Assembly: GCA_023393715.1 (NCBI GenBank)
Contig: JAEXCD010000029.1
Coordinates: forward strand, 1-37,877
Origin: Bacillota bacterium
Lineage (GTDB): Bacteria; Bacillota; Clostridia; Tissierellales; Peptoniphilaceae
Reading direction: 5' to 3'
DNA length: 37,877 nucleotides
In this document: piece by piece, positions 1 through 8,286 of the stretch
Numbering within the stretch: position 1 is the stretch's first letter
How the letters are laid out: the number at the start of each line of letters is the position of its first letter
Notes under the pieces: model-generated
The model's database searches: none
Told to the model about the DNA's origin: nothing
The model's input: the letters and a program-made list of their open reading frames with translations, nothing else
Program-made: the position numbers and the translations under genes

Positions 1-560
1 ATCCCGGCCTTATGCCGCGCAATCTCGGACAGCGTATTGCCCAGCACGCCTTCATGATCCCGGGAGATCGATGAGATCACCGACAGGGCGGGACTGAGGA
101 CATTGGTCACATCCAGCAGACCGCCGATTCCCGCCTCGATCACGAGATCGGCGCAGCCTTTTTGCGCAAAAAACACGAGCGCCTCAAGAAGGCTCCACGA
201 AAAATAGGACATCTGCTCCGCCCGCATTCCTGCGGCATGTAGCATCCGATCCGCCTGATTCAGCTCCTCCTGTCGAATCATTCGGGCTGATTGCCCGTTC
301 TCGGCGACGCGAATCCGCTCCCTGTAATCCCGCACGTGCGGCGACGAAAAATGCCCGACGCTGCGGCCCGGATTGCGCAGCGACAGTGCCTCCGTGAGAC
401 ACGCGCCAATGCTTCCCTTTCCGTTCGTCCCCGCGATGTGCATCACGCGCCGCCCGCGCTCCGGATTGCCCAGCACGTCGAGACACCGTTGCAGCTGCGC
501 CTGCTTTTCCGTGAACACATTTTCCCTGTTGTCCTCCGACTGTGCCGGATCCCGTCTCAT
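1..560 (-). CDS. folC: Folylpolyglutamate synthase / dihydrofolate synthase (FolC), N-terminal part
   Basis: ATP-dependent ligase that adds glutamate to folates in the cytoplasm. The 186 visible residues carry the P-loop GTNGKGS (residues 44-50), the SSPH motif that follows it in this family, and a GGLLDVTNV stretch equivalent to the usual GGRLDATNV, then SISRDHEGVLGNT. The gene runs off the left edge, so its C-terminal half is missing. The ATG at 560 overlaps the folD stop codon as ATGA, which suggests translational coupling to folD. The part before the P-loop is of usual length but divergent in sequence. The frame stays open throughout the visible part. The family call is firm; whether it has both ligase activities cannot be seen. 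Confidence 0.9.
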   Translation of the reverse strand, partial: MRRDPAQSEDNRENVFTEKQAQLQRCLDVLGNPERGRRVMHIAGTNGKGSIGACLTEALSLRNPGRSVGHFSSPHVRDYRERIRVAENGQSARMIRQEELNQADRMLHAAGMRAEQMSYFSWSLLEALVFFAQKGCADLVIEAGIGGLLDVTNVLSPALSVISSISRDHEGVLGNTLSEIARHKAG

Positions 561-1417
561 TCGTTTCTGCTCCTCTGCTGTCGCTCCGCCGCCTCTACGA
601 CGTGCTTCGCCAGAATCGTCGTCGTAATACTGCCGATCCCGCCCGGCGTCGGCGTATAGGCCCCGAGGATCTCCTCGACCGCGTCCACATCCAGATCGCC
701 GCGCAGCTTCCCGTCGACGTACTGGGTGCCGGTGTCGATAACGATCTGCCCCTTTTTCACATACCGCTCATCGATCAGCCCCGGCACACCCGCCGCGCCG
801 ATCAGGATATCTGCGTGCCGCGCGATCTTTTCGCTCTCCGGCGTCGCGGTATTGCAGACCGTCACCGTCGCCTTTCTCTGGAGCAGCAAAATCGAAAGCG
901 GCCGGCCGATCAGCCGCCCCGCTCCGAGCAGGCACACCCTCTTTCCGTACAGCTCAATCCCGTAGTAATCAATGAACTCGAGGATCGCGCCGATCGCGCA
1001 GTTGACGTACCCGTCGGCATCATACGCCAAAATTTTCCCCAGGCTGTCCAACCGGGCTCCATCAATGTCCTTTTGCGGCGCAATCCGTTGATGCAGACGC
1101 GCCTCGCTGTAATCATTTTTCGGCGGCAGAAGCAACAGGATTCCGTGTATCGACCGATCCTCGGAAAGCGCGGCAAGCTGCTTCTCCAGCTCGCTTTGTC
1201 CGATTTCGGCGTCCGGCACGACGGGGTGCAGGGCGACGCCAAGCTCCTTCAGGCGTTTCGTCGCTCCGCGTTCGTAGGACAGATTTGCGCCGTCCGCGCC
1301 GACGCGCACCATCGCCAGCGTCGGCACAATGCCATCCTCCGCTAAACGGGCAATGCGCGGGCGCAGCTGCTCCTGCAAAAATACATTGACCTCTTTTCCG
1401 CTCAACCGTCTTGCCAT
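557..1417 (-). CDS. folD: FolD-family methylenetetrahydrofolate dehydrogenase, altered cyclohydrolase site
   Basis: FolD enzymes oxidise 5,10-methylene-THF with NADP and then hydrolyse the methenyl form. This 286-residue protein has the family fold signatures: Tyr48, KDIDG (116-120), a nucleotide-binding GAGRLIGRP (165-173) and TPTPGGIGSIT near the C-terminus. An ungapped match to E. coli FolD over this region shows the key lysine (Lys54 in E. coli, Lys56 in human) replaced by Ala52 and Gln98 replaced by Leu96, while Tyr48 and Asp119 are kept. The usual PCTP segment is also changed (NCAI). Family knowledge makes that lysine essential for the cyclohydrolase step, so dehydrogenase-only activity is an inference. 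The Shine-Dalgarno AAGGAG precedes the ATG, and folC follows with a 4-base overlap. Confidence 0.85.
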   Translation of the reverse strand: MARRLSGKEVNVFLQEQLRPRIARLAEDGIVPTLAMVRVGADGANLSYERGATKRLKELGVALHPVVPDAEIGQSELEKQLAALSEDRSIHGILLLLPPKNDYSEARLHQRIAPQKDIDGARLDSLGKILAYDADGYVNCAIGAILEFIDYYGIELYGKRVCLLGAGRLIGRPLSILLLQRKATVTVCNTATPESEKIARHADILIGAAGVPGLIDERYVKKGQIVIDTGTQYVDGKLRGDLDVDAVEEILGAYTPTPGGIGSITTTILAKHVVEAAERQQRSRNE

Positions 1418-1468
1418 AACATTCTCCTTCCGTTTCCTCGCCCGTTCTCGATGTTTTTTATCACCGCT

Positions 1469-1497
1469 ATTATACTATGCACGTCCCGCCGACTCAA
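1469..1497 (-). promoter_or_regulatory. Sigma-A promoter for folD-folC
   Basis: On the minus strand, TTGAGT (1497-1492) and a consensus TATAAT (1474-1469) are separated by exactly 17 bases. The predicted start lies about 45 bases before the folD ATG at 1417. The element sits back to back with the plus-strand promoter of the aminopeptidase. Confidence 0.8.
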
Positions 1498-1507
1498 AAG
1501 ATCGGGG

Positions 1508-1537
1508 TTGGTATTTTCTGTTGGTCTCGGGTAAAAT
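1508..1537 (+). promoter_or_regulatory. Candidate sigma-A promoter for the M17 aminopeptidase
   Basis: TTGGTA (1508-1513) and TAAAAT (1532-1537) are 18 bases apart, about 70 bases before the ATG at 1607. Both boxes are near consensus but neither is perfect. It is divergent from the folD promoter, with 10 bases between the two -35 boxes. Confidence 0.55.
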
Positions 1538-1606
1538 AGAACAAAATGCACTGCCGCCCCGTACCGGTTTTTTACGGAAAGAGAAGCGGCATAGAAAGGA
1601 TGCACC

Positions 1607-3040
1607 ATGATTCACTTTGAACTCCATACGACGGGCGGCGCGCAGGTCTCTCTGATCCCGGCAGGTCGCCCTTCCGAAAACCCCGTACAAAAATGGGCGC
1701 AGGAACACGCCGAATTTACCGCAAAGCAAGGGGAGCTCTTCTACATGCCGCATATCGACCGGCCTTCTGATATTTTCGTCGGTCTGGGCGACGTCGATAA
1801 ATTATCCTTTGAAAATCTTCGCCATCTGTTCTTTCAGCTCGCTCGCCTCGCCGACACGAAAAAGGAAAAAGAGCTCGAAATTCACATGCCCGATCTCGGC
1901 AAATGCAATCGGAAGACGCTGATGGCTGCATTGGAGGGGCTGCGCCATGCTGCTTACCGCTTTGAGCACCGCCTCGAAAGGACACCCGAGCTGGAGCTTA
2001 CGGTCCACTATCATCCGTTCGCCGGTCCCGAGGAAAAGCTGCGCCAGGGCATTCAGCGCGCCACCGATATGATGGACGGCGTATTCCTCGCCCGCGATCT
2101 TACCAACGAAACGGCAAATTACCTGTATCCCGAAACACTGGCGCAGCGCGCGTCTGAAGCGCTGACGCCGCTGGGCGTCGACGTGCGCGTATACGAAGAG
2201 GAGGCCATCCGCGAGATCGGAATGGAAGCCTTTCTCGCCGTCGGTCAGGGCTCTGCGCGCCGGCCGCGCCTGATCGTCATGGAATACCGCGGCACGTCAG
2301 AGGACGCGCCGCTCACCGCACTCGTCGGCAAGGGCATTACCTATGACAGCGGCGGCTACTGCGTTAAAACGCCCTCGGGTATGGTCACCATGCACTCGGA
2401 TATGGGCGGAGCGGGAACGGTCATCGGGACGCTCGCCGCGTTGGCGAAGGCGAAGGCTCCCTGCAATGTCGTTGGCGTCGTCGCGGCCTGCGAAAACCTC
2501 ATCTCCGGCGACGCATATAAGACGGGCGATATCATCGGCTCCCTCTCCGGAAAGACCATCGAAATCGTCAACACGGATGCGGAAGGCCGCGTGACGCTCG
2601 CGGACGCCGTATACTACGCCACGCACCAGCTCAAGGCGGATCGGATCATCGATCTCGCAACGCTGACCGGCGCCTGTGTCGTCGCTTTAGGCCCTGAAAT
2701 CACCGGCGCCGTTACAAATGACGAGGCCTTCTTTGCCGAGCTCCGGACTGCCGCAGATACCGCCGGAGAAAAGGTCTGGCTGCTGCCGGGCGATGAATCG
2801 CTCGCCAAAATGAACAAGTCCAAGGTCGCGGATATCAAAAATTCCGGAGGCCGCTTTGGCGGCGCCAGCAGCGCCGGGCTTTTTGTCGGCAGCTTCATCA
2901 AGGAGGGCACGCCGTGGATTCACTTGGATATCGCCGGCCCCGCCTACCTGGACGAGCCCTCGGGCTACCTGCCCGAGCGTGCAACGGGCGTCCAGGTGCG
3001 AACGCTGTTCAATCTCCTGAATCCGATATCGGCCTGCTGA
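1607..3040 (+). CDS. pepA: M17 leucyl aminopeptidase family protein
   Basis: Cytoplasmic two-metal aminopeptidase that removes N-terminal residues from peptides. The 477-residue product has the full M17 C-terminal active site: Lys242 and Asp247 in KGITYDSGG, Lys254, Asp265 in HSDMGG, and NTDAEGR (322-328), which gives Asp324, Glu326 and Arg328. All metal ligands and catalytic residues of E. coli PepA have a counterpart. The segment after DSGG (YCVKTPSGM) differs from the common ISIKPSAGM. The N-terminal 150 residues are poorly conserved, as is normal for the family. AAGGA precedes the ATG. The gene stands alone on the plus strand with its own promoter and terminator. Substrate preference is not readable from sequence. 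Confidence 0.9.
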   Translation: MIHFELHTTGGAQVSLIPAGRPSENPVQKWAQEHAEFTAKQGELFYMPHIDRPSDIFVGLGDVDKLSFENLRHLFFQLARLADTKKEKELEIHMPDLGKCNRKTLMAALEGLRHAAYRFEHRLERTPELELTVHYHPFAGPEEKLRQGIQRATDMMDGVFLARDLTNETANYLYPETLAQRASEALTPLGVDVRVYEEEAIREIGMEAFLAVGQGSARRPRLIVMEYRGTSEDAPLTALVGKGITYDSGGYCVKTPSGMVTMHSDMGGAGTVIGTLAALAKAKAPCNVVGVVAACENLISGDAYKTGDIIGSLSGKTIEIVNTDAEGRVTLADAVYYATHQLKADRIIDLATLTGACVVALGPEITGAVTNDEAFFAELRTAADTAGEKVWLLPGDESLAKMNKSKVADIKNSGGRFGGASSAGLFVGSFIKEGTPWIHLDIAGPAYLDEPSGYLPERATGVQVRTLFNLLNPISAC

Positions 3041-3054
3041 CGGTCGGTACAGAC

Positions 3055-3088
3055 AAAGAGGCGACACGAATTGTGTCGCCTCTTTTTA
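3055..3088 (+). terminator. Rho-independent terminator after the M17 aminopeptidase
   Basis: A 13-base perfect stem (3055-3067 with 3073-3085), a GAATT loop and a run of T. It lies between two convergent genes. On the minus strand it is followed only by a short T run, so it may stop the M42 peptidase transcript less well. Confidence 0.85.
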
Positions 3089-3166
3089 TATGAGTGAACA
3101 ACAGGGCGCTGCGCATGCGACGCCCCTGACGTTCCCGATGAGTTCAACCGCTTTCGGCAGATTCCG

Positions 3167-4276
3167 TTACAGCTCTTCGAAAACCGCCTCATTGAGGCGG
3201 CGCAGCAGCTCGACCGCCAAACGAACCGACGCCTCGTGATCGGCATAGGATGCGATTCCGTAGTGCGTGTGAATATAGCGAACCGGAACGCCGATCACGA
3301 TCGTCGGCACGCCCTGTCCCGATAAATGAATGGGCGCCCCGTTCGTTGCCCCACCGGTTCGCACCGCACGCTGTACGGGAATGTTCGCCTCCTTCGCCAC
3401 GTGCAGCGCCCAGCGCTGAAATGCAGGATGCGTAATCATCCGCGCATCGATGTGCCGCAGCATCGGGCCACGTCCCATCGCCGTCTGCGGTGCATGTTTC
3501 TGCGGGAATGTATCATCCGCCGGGCAGCCTTCAAAGACGATCGCCAGATCCGGATGCACGCGTTCGCAGGTGACTGCCGCGCCGCGGGTGCCGACCTCCT
3601 CCTGCGTCGAAAAGGCGGCAAAGACATCGGCCTCGAGCCGCTCGCCGCGAAGTCTGCGCAGCGTCTCCACGATCACGGCGCAGCCCGAACGGCAGTCAAA
3701 GGCCTTTCCTGAAAATAGACCGCGCTCCTCATCATACGTACACCGCACATCCGGGACAATCGGTTCGCCGATTTCAATCCCTAATGCGACGCTCTCCTCG
3801 TAGCTCGATGTTCCGACATCGACGACGATGTCCTGGACATTGACGCCCTTACTCCGTTCCTCCTCGCTCATGTAGTGCGGCGGCTTGCTCGCCGTCAGTC
3901 CCCTGATGTAACTGCCGTCCGGCCTGCGCACGAGCACCCGGTGCGCCGGAATATTGGACGCCACCCACCCGCCGATCGGCGCCATGCACAGCGTCCCATT
4001 CGGCAGAATTGCCTGCACCATAAAGCCGACCTCGTCCATGTGCGCATCGAGCTGTACGCGGAGTCTTCTTTCGCCTTTATGCCAGATCGATTTCGGATCG
4101 TCCAAACCTCCTGCGTTTTCCGAACGCACCACATAAAAATTATTCATCGGATCGCGCGTCCCCTCGCCGATGTCCCGGGTCTCTTCGCGCAGCAGCTCGG
4201 CCACCTCGCGTTCAAAGCCGGATGCGCCGCGCGCATCGGAAAGACGCTGAATCAACTGTACAAATGTACTGTTCAC
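3167..4276 (-). CDS. M42 family metallo-aminopeptidase
   Basis: Di-zinc peptidase of the glutamyl/deblocking aminopeptidase (FrvX/TET) family, expected in the cytoplasm. From the chosen GTG (369 aa) the motifs are LDAHMDEVG (His79, Asp81), KAFDCRSGC (bridging Asp194; the common form is DDR or DNR), STQEEVGTRGA (catalytic Glu226, Glu227), FEG (Glu249) and RYIHTHYG near the C-terminus. The reading frame is open upstream to 4417, but that would run into the next gene. The GTG at 4276 has GAGGG upstream and gives the family length. The gene lies 70 bases downstream of a histidine phosphatase and could be co-transcribed with it. It may work with the M17 enzyme in peptide use, which would fit an amino-acid-fermenting anaerobe. 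Confidence 0.85.
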   Translation of the reverse strand: MNSTFVQLIQRLSDARGASGFEREVAELLREETRDIGEGTRDPMNNFYVVRSENAGGLDDPKSIWHKGERRLRVQLDAHMDEVGFMVQAILPNGTLCMAPIGGWVASNIPAHRVLVRRPDGSYIRGLTASKPPHYMSEEERSKGVNVQDIVVDVGTSSYEESVALGIEIGEPIVPDVRCTYDEERGLFSGKAFDCRSGCAVIVETLRRLRGERLEADVFAAFSTQEEVGTRGAAVTCERVHPDLAIVFEGCPADDTFPQKHAPQTAMGRGPMLRHIDARMITHPAFQRWALHVAKEANIPVQRAVRTGGATNGAPIHLSGQGVPTIVIGVPVRYIHTHYGIASYADHEASVRLAVELLRRLNEAVFEEL

Positions 4277-4346
4277 GCTATTTCCCTCTTTCTCCTGTTT
4301 TACGGATTCCTGACGACGGATAACGATGCAGCGGTATCCGCGCTTC

Positions 4347-4943
4347 TCATGGCATCTCCCGCAGCGGATGATGCACCTCGACGAGCGAAAAATGCGCCCC
4401 GTCGTACGCCAGTTCAAATATCATACAGTTTTCAACCTTCTGATCCCACACCTGCGAAAGTGCAATCTCCCCGATGTAGACGAGCATGCAGCGCATCAGC
4501 GCGCCGTGACAGGTGACAAAGACCTGCTCCGCCGATTCCCGCTTCACGTCCTCCAAAAAAGCGCCCGCGCGCTCGATGACGTCCTCAAAGCGCTCCCCGC
4601 CTTCGGGCGGGCGATAGGTCAGCGGCTGAAAAACAGAGCCCTCCGAATGATCGTGGATATCAAAAGGCGTCATCTCCAGTACGCCGAAGCTCATCTCCCG
4701 AAGCCTGTCATCGCGGATCAGGCGATCCGGCGGCGCCTGTGTCACGATTTCACAGGTTTTTACCGCGCGCTGAAGAGGGCTGGTGTAGATCCGATCACTG
4801 CGCTGCGCCAAGGCGCCGATTTTTGCCTGCGCAAATTCGACCTGCCGAATGCCGTTCTCATTCAGCGGAATATCCGAGCTGCCCTGATACAGCCGCTTTC
4901 GGTTTGATTCGGTTTCGCCGTGCCTCATAACAAATATTTTCAT
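4347..4943 (-). CDS. Histidine phosphatase family protein (phosphoglycerate mutase-like)
   Basis: Small cytoplasmic phosphatase of 198 residues. The N-terminal MRHGETESN holds the phospho-accepting His8, YTSPLQRAVKT follows, and a TCHGALMR motif near residue 150 holds the second active-site His. The longer open frame (to 5156) is rejected because the ATG at 4943 starts directly before the conserved beta strand and has GGGAGG upstream. It lies 23 bases after the phosphopantetheinyl transferase. The family includes cofactor-dependent mutases, cobalamin-pathway phosphatases and general phosphatases. No specific substrate can be named, and there is no cobalamin gene nearby. Confidence 0.85.
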   Translation of the reverse strand: MKIFVMRHGETESNRKRLYQGSSDIPLNENGIRQVEFAQAKIGALAQRSDRIYTSPLQRAVKTCEIVTQAPPDRLIRDDRLREMSFGVLEMTPFDIHDHSEGSVFQPLTYRPPEGGERFEDVIERAGAFLEDVKRESAEQVFVTCHGALMRCMLVYIGEIALSQVWDQKVENCMIFELAYDGAHFSLVEVHHPLREMP

Positions 4944-4966
4944 AATCCCTCCCAATCTCCCCTCTA

Positions 4967-5482
4967 TCATACCGCGAATGACGCGACAGTAAAAGGAAAG
5001 ATGTGCCGTCCGTAGACGGAAATGCAGAGATCGCCCATCCACAGCGTATGCCAGTTCGCGTCGGCGGCCCTTCCCCCGCTCAGGGGGCAGACCTGACGCA
5101 AATCGAGCTTCAATCCCTGTCCGGAGTGCTTTACATAGGCTTCCTTCTGCGTCCACAGCTCAAAAAAACGGCGTTCATCGCCTTGAACATAGTCCTGCTC
5201 CCGCTCGGTAAAGCAGCGGCGCAGCGCGCCGGTCAAAATCCCTCTGCGGCGTTCGATATCGACGCCGATTTCCTGATCCGATGCGGCAATCGCCATCCAC
5301 TCCCCCGAATACGAAACGCTGAAATGGCATCCGTCCGCCTTTTCGAAAAAGGGCTTGCCCCCGTTTGGGCGCCGAAGGATCAGCGCTGCTTCCGGCACGC
5401 AGAAAAAATCGGATAACAATTTATGTAAAATCCGATCCCGTTCCTGCGGCGCTGCAGCCTGTCCGATCCACAATTTGGCCAT
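4967..5482 (-). CDS. 4'-phosphopantetheinyl transferase, Sfp type
   Basis: Moves the 4'-phosphopantetheine arm of CoA onto a carrier-protein serine. The 171-residue product has FSVSYSGEWMAIA, GVDIE (Asp75, Glu77) and FELWTQKEAYVK (Glu109, Lys113), the magnesium and catalytic residues of Sfp/AcpT enzymes. A longer open frame starts at 5527, but that start lies inside a terminator-like hairpin. The ATG at 5482 has GGGGG upstream and matches where Sfp proteins begin. It lies 184 bases downstream of a cassette that contains an acyl carrier protein, the likely substrate, though it could also serve the primary ACP of the cell. Confidence 0.9.
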   Translation of the reverse strand: MAKLWIGQAAAPQERDRILHKLLSDFFCVPEAALILRRPNGGKPFFEKADGCHFSVSYSGEWMAIAASDQEIGVDIERRRGILTGALRRCFTEREQDYVQGDERRFFELWTQKEAYVKHSGQGLKLDLRQVCPLSGGRAADANWHTLWMGDLCISVYGRHIFPFTVASFAV

Positions 5483-5514
5483 AAAAAGCCCCCATCCTCT
5501 CTGTCTTTGATTGC

Positions 5515-5550
5515 AAAAATGGGACATGCCTCATCACTGCATGCCCCATT
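5515..5550 (-). terminator. Terminator-like hairpin between the ligase and the phosphopantetheinyl transferase
   Basis: On the minus strand a 12-base stem with one G-T wobble (5550-5539 with 5529-5518), a 9-base loop and a following T run. It would end or attenuate the ACP-LuxE-LuxC-ligase transcript. The rest of the gap (5551-5666) shows no credible gene or promoter. Confidence 0.65.
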
Positions 5551-5666
5551 GCCCCGTCCTGTCGCGACCGTATCCCGCGCGGTCTATTCGGCCGTCAGCC
5601 GCCTGAACGGCCTGTTCGACCGCAGCCGCCCGAGTGACGTATTCGGTCGACCGCTTCTCGAGTGCT

Positions 5667-7091
5667 TTATTCGACAGGCAGCTGGCTGTACAACGTTTTA
5701 CCCGCTTCATTGACCGGAATACGGGCAATCGGTCGAAGCGCCAAGGCTTTTCCCGGAAGATTGGTCACGCGCTGCAAATAGTCGCGCATCTCATCCCATT
5801 CCGCCTCGGTTCGCGCATCCGTGTAAGCGATGAGCTCGTCGTCGCGCCCCACACAGGCAAAATTTGCACCAGGAAAAGCCGCGCTCAGCATGCGTTCCGC
5901 ATCGTCGAGATTGACGCGATTGCCAAACACCTTGATAAAGCGCTTTTTCCGCCCGACAATGTAAAAATAGCCCTCGCGATCCCGCCGCGCCATATCCCCG
6001 GTGTGCAGGACGCCGTGAAATTCATCACCCTTGGCCAGATCCCCCGCCTCCTGCGCATAGCCAAAGGAGACGTTTGCGCCGAAATACACCAATTCCCCGA
6101 CGACATCGGGCTGCGTGATTTCCCGCCCCGCGTCATCCATCAGTCTCAATATGCCGCCCGGCACCGCGATGCCGAGACTGCCGCACTTTTCCAGCGTCTT
6201 ATCCGGCGGAAGATACCCCATTCGCGGCGCGGCCTCTGTCTGACCATACATGACGAAAAAGCGCCGCCCGGTTTGGAGGCTCCACGCGCCGAATTTCTGA
6301 TGAAGCTCAAGCGGCAGCTTGCCGCCGGCCTGCGTCAGCGTATTCAGTGCGGGCAGCTCCATTTCCGTAAGCCCCAGGCGGCTGAGCATGCGATAGGTGT
6401 AGGGGATTCCTGCGAGCGAGGTCGCCCCTTCCTCCTTCACGCGCCGCCAGAATTCAAGCGTCATCAAATCGTACCGGGTCAGTAAAATGGTCGCGTTGCA
6501 CCACACGTGGGTGTTGATAATCGACATGCCGTACGAATAGCTCATCGGCAACATCGTAATCGGTCGATCCGCCTCCGTGATCCCCAAATACGAAACGATG
6601 GAACGCGTATTTTCTTCCAGATTGCGCCGCGTCAGCCGAACCAGCTTTGGGCTGCCCGTGCTTCCGGACGTCGTCAAAAGCAGCGCCAAATCGTGGTGAA
6701 GCTGCGGCCCCTCTTCTCCGGAGGAAAGGAGCTCGCTGTCCCAAACCTTCTCACACGGCGCGTTTTTCGGCAGCTGCGCCCTCGTCGCCTCCGCTAAGTC
6801 GTCGGGCACATAGTAATAGGCCGGGTGATAAATCGATGCCAAATGCGCCAGCAATTCCGGCGCGATGTGTGCATCCAGCAGCAGCGGCACTGCGCCGACC
6901 TGCAAACAGCTGAGGTAGCCCAGAAGCGTCCCCGGCGTGTTCTGACAAAGCAAAAATACGAGCTTTCGCTCCAGATAAGGGCGCAGCCTTTGCGCTATGC
7001 GGACGATTTCCTCATAGGCGATGGCCGTACCGTCATCCAGCAGCGCTACGTTTTTTTTCAAATCCGCTCCGCGTTGGCTAAACAGCTCCAT
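5667..7091 (-). CDS. AMP-forming acyl/aminoacyl ligase (ANL superfamily)
   Basis: Stand-alone adenylating enzyme of 474 residues that activates a carboxylate as acyl-AMP and can pass it to a thiol. Core motifs in order: TTSGSTGSPK (140-149), YGQTEA (282-287), LHTGD (362-366), GRKKRFIKVFG (380-390) and the C-terminal NEAGKTLY with catalytic Lys465. There is no condensation or carrier domain, so the acceptor is probably the separate ACP at 10046-10282 or CoA. It starts 10 bases after the LuxC-like gene, hence one transcript. The size and the SYSYGMS segment resemble ligases found beside carrier proteins in surface-glycan and small-molecule clusters. The substrate (fatty, hydroxy or amino acid) is unknown. 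Confidence 0.85.
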   Translation of the reverse strand: MELFSQRGADLKKNVALLDDGTAIAYEEIVRIAQRLRPYLERKLVFLLCQNTPGTLLGYLSCLQVGAVPLLLDAHIAPELLAHLASIYHPAYYYVPDDLAEATRAQLPKNAPCEKVWDSELLSSGEEGPQLHHDLALLLTTSGSTGSPKLVRLTRRNLEENTRSIVSYLGITEADRPITMLPMSYSYGMSIINTHVWCNATILLTRYDLMTLEFWRRVKEEGATSLAGIPYTYRMLSRLGLTEMELPALNTLTQAGGKLPLELHQKFGAWSLQTGRRFFVMYGQTEAAPRMGYLPPDKTLEKCGSLGIAVPGGILRLMDDAGREITQPDVVGELVYFGANVSFGYAQEAGDLAKGDEFHGVLHTGDMARRDREGYFYIVGRKKRFIKVFGNRVNLDDAERMLSAAFPGANFACVGRDDELIAYTDARTEAEWDEMRDYLQRVTNLPGKALALRPIARIPVNEAGKTLYSQLPVE

Positions 7092-7101
7092 CTGCTCCTC
7101 C

Positions 7102-8286
7102 TTACTGTATCATTCGAGACAGCGACGCAATCAGATCCTTTCCATCCCAAACGGTATCCATTTCCATCGCCTGTCCCAGCGGGACAATGCGGTCAACACC
7201 TAAAACGTGATTTTCCACGAGCTCCCGAATCAGCGCCTCCTTATCGAAGCCCTCCACACACAGCGTCTGTACCTTTTCCCCCAGCAGCGGCAGCAGCACG
7301 CGCAGCGATTCCACCTCGGCTTCAAAGAAAAAGCCAAAGCCGCCCCGCAGGCGATCCACCGGCTGCTCGGGAAGTCCCGACAGCGAGGCGACATACAGCC
7401 GGTTGCCGCAGTAGCGCGTAACGCGCGCCACGTTCGGTTCATCCATCACGGCAAGGCAAAGCCGCTCGTATTTCCGCGCCACGCGATACGCACTGAGATC
7501 GTACTCGCGGACGGCCTCCTCGGCCACGGCGCGCCACCACCGCTCCCGGGTCTCCTCCGGGCCGCCGTCGTCTACCCACGCGATGAGCTGCGGGCTCGAG
7601 CAGGCGTTCTGGTCCATCAGGTACGTGTCGTTGTAAAAGCGGTGCGCAAGTTCCCTCAGCTCGTCTTCCGTTTTCTCGCTCATCGAACGCCGACTGAAGC
7701 AGGCCAGCGACCAGCGATCCGGAAAGGTCAGCTCCACAGCGTGCGCCGGCATCGGCATCGCCCGAAGACTTCGCACGGTTGCATCGCCGCCCCAGACCAC
7801 ACGCGCATCGCAGTGCGCCACGTATTCCGCCGTAATCGCATCCTCTCTCGGATAGCGAATCAAGGCCGTTCGCTGCCGAACGCCCGAAAATTCGGGGCGC
7901 TGCAAAACGGTGTACATGACGCGGCACAGCGACAGGCTCTCCTCGGGGCTGCGATCCGACAAGCGGACGATGTTGGCATTGCCCGCAAGAAGGCCGATTG
8001 CATAGGTGTAGGCAAACATCATCGGCACATTGGAGGGCGCAATGTGAAAGACTACGCCGCGTCCCATACGCTCCTGCGCGCACTCATGCCGCCTTTTCAG
8101 CTGTTCTAGGCGTGCCCGACGGCACCAAAAGCCAAATGCCGCGATTTCGGGCGTCCGGCGGAGCGGCGAATGCAAAATCTCCTCCGAAAGCGCCGCCAGA
8201 AAATCTACGGCCGCGTCCGAAAACACGGGCCACGGGATTCGTTCCGGCTCCCATACGCCGGCCAGAAGCATTTGCTTATCCTTCAT
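7102..8286 (-). CDS. LuxC-type acyl-CoA/acyl-thioester reductase
   Basis: NADPH-dependent reductase that turns an enzyme-bound acyl group into an aldehyde. The 394-residue protein has APSNVP (83-88), a NANIVRLSDRSP segment, the active-site motif DQNACSSPQ with nucleophile Cys229, and a typical LuxC end with VDRIVPLGQA and DGKDLI. These fit the LuxC family of the aldehyde dehydrogenase superfamily. Its start overlaps the end of the LuxE-like gene by 11 bases, so the two are probably translationally coupled; an internal ATG behind AAGGA six codons later is possible. No luciferase genes (luxA, luxB) or luxD are present, so the job is not bioluminescence. Substrate chain length cannot be read. 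Confidence 0.88.
   Translation of the reverse strand: MKDKQMLLAGVWEPERIPWPVFSDAAVDFLAALSEEILHSPLRRTPEIAAFGFWCRRARLEQLKRRHECAQERMGRGVVFHIAPSNVPMMFAYTYAIGLLAGNANIVRLSDRSPEESLSLCRVMYTVLQRPEFSGVRQRTALIRYPREDAITAEYVAHCDARVVWGGDATVRSLRAMPMPAHAVELTFPDRWSLACFSRRSMSEKTEDELRELAHRFYNDTYLMDQNACSSPQLIAWVDDGGPEETRERWWRAVAEEAVREYDLSAYRVARKYERLCLAVMDEPNVARVTRYCGNRLYVASLSGLPEQPVDRLRGGFGFFFEAEVESLRVLLPLLGEKVQTLCVEGFDKEALIRELVENHVLGVDRIVPLGQAMEMDTVWDGKDLIASLSRMIQ

Noticed and set aside
542..1345. Plus-strand open frame of 267 codons opposite folD
   Set aside because: Antisense shadow; Arg/Pro-rich translation without domains and no ribosome binding site in a sensible place.
3167..4276. Inactive M42 peptidase because DDR reads DCR
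   Set aside because: The metal-bridging Asp (Asp194) is kept; the second position is variable in the family (DDR, DNR), and the other ligands and catalytic Glu are present.
4277..4417. Longer N-terminus for the M42 peptidase
   Set aside because: The extension runs into the histidine phosphatase gene, is Arg-rich and unlike the family; the GTG at 4276 fits better.
5534..5728. Possible 64-residue small protein between the ligase and the phosphopantetheinyl transferase
   Set aside because: It starts inside the ligase in another frame, has no good ribosome binding site, and its end falls in the terminator hairpin.
7207..8109. Plus-strand open frame of 300 codons opposite the LuxC-like gene
   Set aside because: Antisense shadow of a gene with an intact catalytic motif.
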